DNA from: Nansenia antarctica
Taxonomy: Eukaryota; Chordata; Actinopteri; Argentiniformes; Microstomatidae
Length of the DNA: 64,000 nt
Reading direction: 5' to 3'
Assembly: GCA_963989245.1 (NCBI GenBank)
Contig: OZ022355.1
Span: 24,616,809 to 24,680,808, forward strand
A model generated the notes under the pieces. That model saw nothing but the letters and a program-made list of their open reading frames with translations. It had not been told where the DNA came from and did no database searches. The translations under genes were made by a program, and so were the position numbers. Positions 1-9,400 of this stretch are shown here, one piece after another. The number at the start of each line of letters is the position of its first letter. Position 1 is the stretch's first letter.

Positions 1-264
1 GTTAGCTGGTACAGACAGACAGACTGTTAGCTGGTACAGGTAGACAGACAGACTGTTAGCTGGTACAGACATACAGACAGACTGTTAGCTGGTACAGACA
101 GACAGACAGACTGTTAGCTGGTACAGATAGACAGACAGACCGTTAGCTGGTACAGACATACAGACAGACTGTTAGCTGGTACAGACAGACAGACAGACAG
201 ACAGACTGTTAGCTGGTACAGACAGACAGACAGACAGACTGTTAGCTGGTACAGATAGACAGAC
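1..264. repeat. CAGA/TGTTAGCTGGTACAGA minisatellite, unit 1
   Basis: Alternating blocks of a 16-bp core, TGTTAGCTGGTACAGA, and variable runs of CAGA or TAGACAGA. The left end lies outside the window. The array ends at the unique sequence ACTGCGTGACTATCGC. Short ORFs across it are low-complexity and not credible. Confidence 0.9.
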
Positions 265-365
265 ACTGCGTGACTATCGCTTACAGCTGTTGTTTCATGT
301 GGTGCTGTTGATTTTCTCTTGGTTTTTCGGTGGACTGAATTGGTCCCCAGCATCTGGTCAGAGGT

Positions 366-735
366 GTCCAGGGGGAGAGGGGGGGTGGCAGGGTTAGGGG
401 AGGTTGTATGCATGTCCAGGGGGGGGGGGGGGGTGGCAGGGTTAGGGGAGGTTGTATGCATGTCCAGGGGGGGGGGGGGGGTGGCAGGGTTAGGGGAGGT
501 TGTATGCATGTCCAGGGGGAGAGGGGGGGTGGCAGGGTTAGGGGAGGTTGTATGCATGTCCAGGGGGAGAGGGGGGGTGGCAGGGTTAGGGGAGGTTGTA
601 TGCATGTCCAGGGGGGGAGGAGGGGTGGCAGGGTTAGGGGAGGTTGTATGCATGTCCAGGGGGGGAGGGGGGGTGGCAGGGTTAGGGGAGGTTGTATGCA
701 TGTCCAGGGGGAGAGGGGGGGTGGCAGGGTTAGGG
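366..735. repeat. G-rich ~47-bp minisatellite, unit 1
   Basis: About eight copies of a 46-48-bp motif. Each has a run of 5-14 G interrupted by A, then TGGCAGGGTTAGGGGAGG, then TTGTATGCATGTCC. Dense G-runs on the plus strand give strong G-quadruplex potential. The open frames on both strands (Gly/Arg-rich or Pro/Leu-rich) arise from the repeat itself and are not genes. Confidence 0.92.
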
Positions 736-910
736 AGAACAGGTAGGTTTTGAGGTGGGATTTAAAAGTGGAGAGTGAGGGTGAGTCTCTGAGTGGTGCT
801 CTGGACTGCTCCATATGTGTAACACACCACCGTATAACAGTGTGTTTTATCTCACTGTAACCTGCACGGCATGTTTTTTGCACAACCCGACTATTACGTG
901 AACTTGCCAT
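736..910 (-). pseudogene. LINE reverse-transcriptase C-terminal fragment, unit 1
   Basis: The minus strand encodes a short remnant containing DSPSLSTFKSHLKTYLF. This pattern is typical of the extreme C-terminus of fish LINE ORF2 proteins (family knowledge). The frame runs into the C-rich strand of the G-rich minisatellite, so the original stop and 3' UTR have been replaced by repeat. No catalytic RT motif is present. The clade cannot be told from this fragment. Confidence 0.55.
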
Positions 911-1288
911 AATAATGTTGATTACATACGTTGATGTGCATTCTGCGGCTACTCCCTAAGCCTATTCTATCATTGTTGATTTGCATTCTGCTATTGTTGA
1001 TTGTGTTTTAGATCCTGCTTATTTAATTATTGATGTTGTATTCTGCTGCCATGCAGAATGAACATAGAACTTTCGTCCCGAAGAATTAAGGTTACATACC
1101 CTGGTTCAGAAGACATCGGTGGTTCGTAATCGTGGCGGTTTGCGACCAACTTGAGGCGCATTACCGCCACCTACCGGACTGTGTTTGAACGTTAGATTTG
1201 ACAGGGAAAACTTAAAGATGAAAGAAATAAACGAAATGGGGGGGGTGTTAAATCCTGTCTATCAACCCAGTGTCTTTCAAATACTGTA

Positions 1289-1486
1289 TTAACTGACAAC
1301 AGTCATATCTGTGCTATTATATATTCCATAAATTAACTGATGAATCATGAAAATAATATCCTCTCTGCAAGATTTCAAAGATCTAATACTAGACAATGCT
1401 GCCCAGCTGTCCGAAGCTATTAATGCATTATTTACCCTGTTCTCTACCAACCATTCTAATGCTGTCAAAATGTCTAGAAGCTCCAC
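1289..1486 (-). pseudogene. RNase H domain fragment of a LINE, unit 1
   Basis: A 65-codon minus-strand frame contains ALIASDSWAALSSIRSL, the strand-helix around an active-site Asp (SDS) of retroelement RNase H, followed by a helix ending HQLIYGIYN. In fish, RNase H domains of this kind occur in I/Nimb-type LINEs (family knowledge). The preceding RT and the following Trp-containing segment are missing, so this is a short relic. Confidence 0.55.
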
Positions 1487-1535
1487 TGTGTATACTGAAA
1501 AATGATCGGTGGTTCTTTTTTAAATTCCTGCCTTA

Positions 1536-1611
1536 TATAATAATAATAATAATAATAATAATACATTTATTTTATAAGGCGCCTTTCATGGCACAAGGTC
1601 GCCGTACAATA
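1536..1611 (-). repeat. Retroelement 3' tail with (ATT)n, minus strand
   Basis: Read on the minus strand, this is a short body ending AAGGCGCCTTATAAAATAAATGT followed by an ATT run, the usual layout of a fish LINE/SINE 3' end. Copies in the other units lie at about 15983-16063, 33512-33592 and 51863-51937, with different ATT counts. Unit 2 differs by one base (AAGTTCGCC against AAGGTCGCC). The stretch 1612-1706 shows nothing recognisable. Confidence 0.5.
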
Positions 1612-1704
1612 TGAGGGAGAAATACTGCAGCTCCTGAACGTCCTGTCTCTGGGTCTTTTGACCCATCTGTAAAAATTAGAGCCTTATCACTATAGTGCAG
1701 ACCA

Positions 1705-1760
<56 letters not shown>

Positions 1761-2270
1761 GCTTTATTTATATAGCGCTTGTCCTGCAAACGTTGCAGCT
1801 CAAAGTGCTTTAATCATTATATAATCTAAAAAAAAAAATTGTGTAATTTAAAGGCAATATTAAAAGAATGGGGTTTTATAATGATAATTTAATTATTTAG
1901 TCCAGTGGTCTTCAACCGGGGGTCCGCGACCCCTAGGGGGTCCGCAGAGGTACTGCAGGGGGTCCGCCAAATTTTTTCCGAATAATTTAAAATTTTCACC
2001 AAAATAATTTGTGACAATTAAAAAATATAACAAAAGTTATATTGAGTAAACTACAAGCATTAATAGGCAATAATAAGCTACTTTTGACAAAAAACTATTT
2101 ACAATAAAAATGTACTATTTACTATTTGCATTATGGGTAATGACCCGATCACACTGTTGAAGCTGAGTGTTGATTAAACTGGTTGAGTTAAACGTGCGAA
2201 AGTTGTCCGAGTCCAATAATTATATTATAACTTCACATTATTAGTTACTACTATTAATTAGTGAAGCAGG

Positions 2271-3668
2271 ATGGATACATTTGTAACAGTAACGAGACCT
2301 CGAGCTCGAGATCCAACGGCTAGGCCTACTCCTTCCACCTCGGCCCCAGCAGCGCCTGCCCCAGGGGCAGATAAACGCAAAAGTCCCGAAAATATTCAGA
2401 AGTGCACCTAAAGTTTGGATTTACTTTCAAAGAAACCGAATGAGTGGAATTTCCGGTGTGTGTTGTTTGTGCTGCGACGCTCTCAAACGAAAGCATGAAG
2501 CCATCAAAGCTGCAACGACACTTGGAGACGAATCATGGCCACTTACAAGATAAAGCACTGGACTACTTTCAGGCTCGTTTGCACTCTCTCCAAGGCCAAC
2601 AGACAATGATAAGAAAATCTGCGAAAGTCGGTGAGCTTGCTTTGAAAGCCTCATATCAAGTTGCTCTTCGCAACTTCGCGTTGCCCAGTGTAAAAAGCCA
2701 TACACAATTGCAGAAGATTTGATATTGCCTGCGGCCACTGATATGTGCAAGACCATGTTTGGGAATGATGGATATGCAGAAAAGTTGAAGACTATCCCAT
2801 TGTCAGACACAACAATTGCTCGGCGAATTGGTGAATGGCATCGGATGTGAGGGTGCAGTTAATTGAGAAATTACAAACGGCGGAGGCATTTGCACTCCAA
2901 TTGGATGAATCAGTGGACATGTCCAAAGACGCACAGCTCTTGGCATTTGTGCGCTTTGTTGACCAAGACGAAATGTGTGAAGAGTTCTTGTTTTGTAAGA
3001 AGCTTCCTGAACGCACAACAAGTGCTGACATTTTCAAAGTGATTGATGACTTTCTCTGTGAAAATGACGTACGTTGGGCAAAGTGTGTCGCGGTGTGTAC
3101 CGACGGTGCGCGCGCTATGACTGGGCAAAAGAGTGGACTGATGGCGCTTGTCAGAAAAGTCGCCCCCAAAGTGATGTGGACTCACTGCATGCTGCACAGA
3201 GAATCCCTCGCCGCTAAAGAAATGAGTGCTGAGTTTGCCGATGTTATGGACACTGTTGTAAAGGCTGTAAATGTTATTAAGAAGAGTGCCCTACAAACTC
3301 GCCTCTTCGCTTCTTTATGCGCCGCTACAGGAGAGGAACACACAGCGCTCCTTTACCATTCAGAAGTCAGATGGCTTTCCCGTGGATCCGTATTGGCACG
3401 AGTATTTGAATTACGCACAGCTATCCACGAATTTCTAATTGGCCAAAACCGCGCGGAGCTGGCTGCGCATTTCATTGACAATGCCTGGGTCTTTAAACTG
3501 GCATATCTGGCGGACGTTTTCGCAGAGTTGAACCGGCTGAACAGTTCTATGCAGGGCCGCAATACACACGCCATTCAGCTGTATGATAAGACAAGCTGTG
3601 TACCACCCAGCAGGGCCAGTCATCTCACTGAGGTAAGCATACCTGACTTCCTGAAGCTAAATGTTTAA
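2271..3668 (+). pseudogene. hAT transposase pseudogene (ZBED/FAM200-like), unit 1
   Basis: This is the remnant of a BED-zinc-finger hAT transposase. A 47-codon leader frame (2271-2411) ends early. A BED finger follows (CVVC, then RHLETNH, about 2455-2535), preceded by an in-frame TGA at 2441-2443. The frame then shifts near 2690-2722 and again near 2834. A 277-codon segment (2835-3668) covers the RNase H-like core: LQLDES and CTDGARAMTG hold the two expected Asp residues, and EVRWLSRG is a hallmark of ZBED5/FAM200-type hAT proteins. The third acidic residue and the C-terminal hATC dimerisation domain are missing. The coding match ends near TGAG/GTAAGC at 3630, which resembles a splice donor. 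Confidence 0.88.
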
Positions 3669-3781
3669 TTGTTGAATAATAATAATAATAATAATAGAAA
3701 ATATAAGCCTCATCAACAATAATAATGATAATAATAACCAATAATAATTATGCATGAACGTTTTATCAATCATAAACACAT

Positions 3782-4129
3782 ATAGGTTAATAACCCAGTA
3801 ATTAGCCTGTTACTTATTAATTTTCCCTTGTGACCTGACCCCCTGCCTGTCTGCCGACTACTTCTCCTGTCTGACCCCCTGCCTGTCTGCCGACTACTCC
3901 ACCTGCCTGCCGACCATTCTTCCTGCTTGATTCCCCACCTGTCTGCCGACCCTTCCTCCTGCCTGACCTCCCGCCTGCCTGATGACCCACCTGCCCCTGT
4001 CCACCTGTGCCCCTGCACCTGTCCCATCAGCCTTGTTACTAGAAATAAACCTTTATTATTTAACTCGTACCTGTTCACCTGTGTCTGCGTTTGGGTCCTA
4101 CCTCTGGTCGTGACAAAATAGGTTAATAA
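3782..4129. repeat. 348-bp block inside hAT bounded by 12-bp direct repeats
   Basis: The 12-mer ATAGGTTAATAA occurs at 3782-3793 and 4118-4129 and bounds a block unlike the rest of the hAT. The block has CTGCCTGTCTGCCGACTAC-type repeats (about 3835-3965), an AATAAA (around 4044) and an end reading TGGGTCCTACCTCTGGTCGTGACA-like, which resembles the 3' edge of a fish Gypsy LTR. A retro-inserted piece with a target duplication is the simplest reading. Matching blocks lie at 18224-18571, 35774-36121 and 54108-54455. Confidence 0.5.
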
Positions 4130-4742
4130 GGTGAATACAGTTATTATAGGCCTTAAAGTGTGACATTTTAAAAAATGTATTACATGTGGGGGTCCCTGGT
4201 CTGGTTGTCTCTCGTCCAAGGGGTCCTTGGGCTGAAAAGGTTGAAGACCCCTGATTTAGTCATTTAAAGGCTATATTAAAAAGATGGGTTTTTAGTCTTG
4301 ACTTGAACATATTTGCTGAGGTTGCATCCCTAATGTAAACTGGCAGTGCATTCCACAATCTGGGTGTATAACATGAGAATGCAGCCTCACCAAATCTCTT
4401 CTTTATATAGTTCTGTGCTACATTACCAGGATGTGCATATTTGGACTTCTTTCGCAGTTCTTGTTGTATACATCTACTAGTGGATTCACAAATAACCAAG
4501 GTGGAATAATTGAATGTGGACCTGCAGGACTATACGGTGGATTATTATCTAAGTCATATCGTTTCGCTATTGTATTCCCTATTCATCCAAAACTCACATA
4601 AGTCAGTCTTATTATACTCCCCAACAATCTTGTATAATAGGCTTAGTAGGATGTGAACTATTCTGAGCTTGTAAATGAACCCAGTATGCTGACGTCACAC
4701 GAGAAGTCAAGGCCAATTAACGAACCCTCACCCACCTTGTCT

Positions 4743-4840
4743 ACACGCGCTCCGCCGCTACGCACACGCGCTCCGCCGCTACGCACACGCGCTCCGCCGC
4801 TACGTACACGCGCATCGCCGCTACGTACACGCGCATCGCG
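4743..4840. repeat. 21-bp GC-rich minisatellite
   Basis: About 4.6 copies of a 21-bp motif built on ACACGCGCTCCGCCGCTACG, the most CpG-rich stretch of the basic unit. Because 21 is a multiple of 3, it stays open as a Thr/Arg/Ala/Pro repeat in an 86-codon frame (4653-4913) that has no other support. Copies: 22545-22642, 36735-36832 and 55069-55166. The flanks 4500-4742 and 4841-5008 show nothing recognisable. Confidence 0.85.
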
Positions 4841-5007
4841 AAAGAATCCATCCCGTTCTCCTCCTCAAACGATCCCTCAAAGTCAAATCATTAAACTTGC
4901 TTTTAATCTTTAACTATTTTCATTGTTGTTTTTACTGACTGTGCTTTTGTTTGACTTGTTATGGATCTATTTTCTCTCGTGGAGTGTAGTGTGTCTGAGT
5001 ACTGATA

Positions 5008-5008
<1 letters not shown>

Positions 5009-5044
<36 letters not shown>

Positions 5045-5370
5045 TATAATTATAATAATAATAATAACGTTTTATTTGTATAGCACTTGTCCTGCAAACG
5101 TTGCAGCTCAAAGTTCTCCAATCAAATAACCATCATTTTAATATTTAGTCATTTAAAGGCAATATTAAAAATATGGGTTTTTAGTCTTGACTTGAACATA
5201 TTATGTGCTGAGGTTGCATCCCTAATGTAAACTGGCAGTGCATTCCACAATCTGGGTGCATAAAATGAGAATGCAGCCTCACCAAATCTCTTCTTTTGTA
5301 CATGTGGTACACAGAGAAAACCAGCGCCAGAAGACCTGAGAGCTCTATTGGGCTGATATGCTAGCAAAGA
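5009..5370 (-). repeat. LINE 3' end fragment B, unit 1
   Basis: Minus-strand frame 5367-5149 carries KKRFGEAAFSFYAPRLWNAL and FKSRLKTHIFN, then a tail ending in (ATT)n at 5009-5066. It is a second copy of the LINE C-terminus seen at 4260-4499, in the same orientation. A plus-strand tail follows at about 5358-5458 (AAAAGCGCTATACAAATATA, then AT and ATT runs). Confidence 0.65.
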
Positions 5371-5384
5371 AAAGCGCTATACAA

Positions 5385-5415
<31 letters not shown>

Positions 5416-5421
5416 TGTATG

Positions 5422-5457
<36 letters not shown>

Positions 5458-5764
5458 CTGACATATTAAGGACACATTAGGATTTGACTTGTATACATAT
5501 GAAGAGACATTCCATGTCGGAATACTATAGCAACAGAGGGGTTATGACGCCGTGGAATCTCAAGACAAAGAGATGCTATTCTATCACCATTCTACTAGTT
5601 GAGAAGAGAAGAGAAGAGAAGAGAGAATTAAGAGTAGAGAAAGTTTGGAAAGCGTTAAGAACATAATAGATAGAGATAGATAGATAGAGATAGAGATAGT
5701 GATAGAGATAGATAGATAGAGATAGATAGAGATAGAGAGTGATAGAGAGTGATAGCGATAGAGA

Positions 5765-6373
5765 ATGTCAGACTCCGACACGGTATGTTCTACTCTCGTC
5801 ATTTCTGATAAATACAGAAAGATGTTATATATAGTCATCTAAAGATTATATTGTATGATATTGTAGCGAAAGGGAATCTTCTAGTGTAACTCGCCCCATG
5901 CGGGAGTCGAACCCCGATCTCCCGCATAACCGACGGCCCCGCTAACCACTATACCAAGAGAGTTAACTAGTGGTTAGCGCGGCCGTCGGTTATGCGGGAG
6001 ATCGGGGTTCGACTCGACGCTATATAAGTCTGCTATAAGTATTATTATTATTATTATTATTAAGATATTGGCTTGAATTATGCTGTTGCATGGTGTGCAG
6101 ATTAACACTTGAGTGAAGTTTAATGTATATAAATGAACTGTAGAGATACTTGATGTTCTACAGTGGATACAATGTAGTAATCTGTATACGGTATAGGACA
6201 ATCTGCTCTGTATACTGCAAGTACATCTAGCTTAGAGTCCTTAGCAACGCTTAGAGTCCTTAGCAACGCTTAGAGTCCTTAGCAACCCTTAGTCCTTAGC
6301 AACGCTTAGAGTCCTTAGCAACGCTTAGAGTCAACTACACCTATATTTATAATATAACCCTGACTAACCACTA

Positions 6374-6451
<78 letters not shown>

Positions 6452-9400
6452 GCCTTGTGAACTGTTTATAGAAATTATAAACGATCTGTTAAACTGTTGA
6501 ATAAATACCAGTGTCAATAATACATACAGTATACATGCAGACCCTGGTCTCTGTATTCTGTATGGTTGTAAACTCAGACCCTGGTCTCTGTATTCTGTAT
6601 GGTTGTAAACTCTGTAAACTCAGACCTTGCTCTCAAAGATACTCCCTGCTAAAATAAAGGTTACATTAAATCTGGGACTCATTGGAAGTTTTATGTAAAA
6701 AAAAAAGAAGAAAATAATAATAATAATAATAATAATTCTGCATGTATCAATCCCAGATTGCCCCTTCAAGTCTAATGAGACAGATTCAAACTGCTGCTAG
6801 TTTTATCCATGAGCCATTCACATGTTCGTGAGCTTAGAATGATCAGGTTCTATCTCCGTTTAGGGCGGTTCAGAGATATTGAGCGTCAAAGTTTTTACAT
6901 TCCATTATGTTTTGTGAGATGGAACCTTTGTATTTTATTAATTACTAACTCAAAAATGTCAACATTTTAAAAATAACACCACACAGGCGTTAATAAACAC
7001 CTAATGGATCAGATTATGTAAAAAAACTACATTTAGTCAAAAATGGAGATAGAACCTTTTAATTCTAACGTCACGTGTTCACATGTTCTTATGTTCACAT
7101 GTTCAAAAAAGAGTGAGGAATCCCGTGATGAATACAGTGAGAAGACCACCATGTCTCACTCTGACAGTAACACGGTATGTTGTACAGATTAGGCATTAGA
7201 GCAATGCATCTTAATGAAGATATTGTCTTGAAGTATGCTGTTGCATGGCGTGTAGACTGACACTTGAGTGAAGTTTAATGTAAATGAAACTGTAAAGATA
7301 CTTGATGTTCTATAATACAGCTATACAATGTAGTAATGTGTATATGCCTTGTGAACTGTTTATAGAAATTGTAAACAATGTGTCAAAGTGTTAATATAAT
7401 ATAATACATACAGTATACATGCATATACATATATAATACATACAGTATACATTTATGTACATATATATATGCATATTCTTATGTTCACATGTTCTCATGT
7501 TCACATGTTCAAACAAGAGTGAGGAAGACAGTGAGGAAGGTGTGATACCAAGGTTGAAGTTGAAGACAGAAAGCCTGGTGAATCGAATGATGGAACGATA
7601 TCAAACGATAATACTACCACTGAATCAAAAGATTAAAGATCAGGAGGTAGTGATTTGGGCGTTACATGAAGAAGTGCTGAAGAGGGATTCAACATTCAAC
7701 ATTCAAGATTTATTTATTGATAGAAGGGACAAGGAAAACCTGGGAAAGGAAGAGCGACAGGTGGAGATCCTCCCTGAAAGAGACGCGGAGAACACGGTAT
7801 GTTCTACTCTCGTCATTTCTGATAAATACAGAAAGATATTATATATACTAATCTAAACATTATATTGTATGATATGATCACTTTTTTTTTAAATAAATGC
7901 CGGACGCTGGCGTTGCTTGTTCGCCGCTTCTCCGCCCGAAATCTATAGGTGTAATTGCAGTATGCAGAGTAGATTGTCCTACAAAGACACTTCGATTTAG
8001 TAATCTAAAAACTAATTAGACCCCTAGGCTATACTGTCTTTTATCTATATTTTTTTTGTTTCTTTTGATTTTACTACTCGATCTTTTCAGTTTGTAAAGC
8101 GTCTTTGAGTGGCTAGAAAAGCGCTATATAAGTCTGCTATAAGTATTATTATTATTATGAAGTTATTGGCTTGAATTATGCTGTTGCATGGTGTGCAGAT
8201 TAACACTTGAGTGAAGTTTAATGTATATAAATGAACTGTAGAGATACTTGATGTTCTACAGTGGATACAATGTAGTAATCTGTATACGGTATATGCCTTA
8301 TGAACTGTTTATAGAAATTATAAACGATCTGTTAAACTGTTGAATAAATACCAGTGTCAATAATACATAGCTACAGTATACATGCATACCGTTAAACTGT
8401 TCATTTTGACCCAGCATTTGGTAGGGGAAGGCGCTTATTTGCATCAATGATCAATTGCCTAGCTAATTACCTCATTAACCAATTACCTAACCCCGGGTGT
8501 CCTGGGGTTTAGTTTTAATATATATGTAGGCTAGTATATATGTATTATGTTACGGTACATGTGGGAAAACTAGGGTTAGGGTTAGACATGCCAGCATGTA
8601 CCAAGTCGACGTAGCACCTAACCCTAACCCTAGTTTTCCCACATGTACCGTAACATACTGTATATATGTATATATAGTATGGATATCTATGCCCCTCTGC
8701 TGGGCCAATCTGCAGAGAGCGTTTCAGTGGGGTGTTCTTGTGCTGAAGCTAGTTTAACGTTTTGATTGAGGACCTCTATGTGTTTGTTTTTGTCTTGATT
8801 GTTTTATAATGTTGTAATTTTGTATTTGTATTGTGTATGGTTGTAAACCCAGACCCTGCTCTCTGTATTCTGTATGGTTGTAAACTCAGACCCTGGTCTC
8901 TGTATTCTGTATGGTTGTAAACCCAGACCCTGGCCTCTGTATTCTGTATGGTTGTAAACTCAGACCCTGGTCTCTGTATTCTGTATGGTTGTAAACTCAG
9001 ACCCTGGTCTCTGTATTCTGTATGGTTGTAAACTCTGTAAACTCAGACCTTGCTCTCAAAGAGACTCCCTGCTAAAATAAAGGTTACATTAAATCTGGGA
9101 CTCATTGGAAGTTTTATGTAAAAAAAAGAAGAAAATAATAAAAATAATAATAATAATAATTCTGCATGTACCAATCCCAGATTGCCCCTTCAAGTCTAAT
9201 GAGACAGATTCAATGGTGTGTTATTGTCTGTAAGGACAGGCTGCTGCTAGTTTTATTCATGAGCCATTCACATGTTCGTGAGTTTAGAATGATCAGGTTC
9301 TATCTCCGTTTAGAATGATCAGGTTCTACCTCCGTTTAGAATGATAAGGTTCTATCTCCGTTTAGAATGAGAAGGTTCTATCTCCGTTTAGAATGATCAG

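Larger units (their letters stand above)
1903..4253 (+). mobile_element. Defective hAT DNA transposon, unit 1
   Basis: Terminal inverted repeats are CAGTGGTCTTCAACC at the left and the complement of CAGGGGTCTTCAACC at the right, matching at 14 of 15 positions. A perfect 8-bp target duplication, ATTTAGTC, flanks the element at 1895-1902 and 4254-4261. Eight-bp duplications and CAG-starting ends are diagnostic of the hAT superfamily (family knowledge). The internal sequence holds a broken BED-finger transposase followed by non-coding DNA that includes a 348-bp inserted block. At 2,351 bp with no intact transposase it cannot move unaided. Confidence 0.93.
1707..4499 (-). repeat. LINE 3' end fragment A, split by hAT, unit 1
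   Basis: On the minus strand a 79-codon frame (4499 to 4260) carries RFGEAAFSCYTPRLWNALPV and FKSRLKTHLFN, a typical C-terminus of a fish LINE ORF2. It is followed by a 3' UTR and a tail ending GCGCTATATAAATAAAGC plus a long (ATT)n run (1707-1760). The hAT element at 1903-4253 sits inside this 3' UTR, so the LINE fragment is older than the hAT insertion. Confidence 0.65.

Noticed and set aside
1..264. Regular short repeats resembling a CRISPR array
   Set aside because: The spacers are themselves CAGA repeats and the genome is eukaryotic; this is a minisatellite.
319..753. Gly/Arg-rich and Pro/Leu-rich open frames of 100-250 codons over the G-rich repeats
   Set aside because: They are open on both strands and in several frames, and follow the repeat length; no splice or start context supports them. 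Only the short LINE remnant next to them looks coding.
4923..5129. Poly-Ile frames
   Set aside because: They are translations of AAT/ATT microsatellites at LINE tails.
5889..5957. Functional tRNA gene on the minus strand
   Set aside because: Two mismatches in the T-stem, one in the acceptor stem and a poor anticodon stem; a pseudogene or SINE head fits better.
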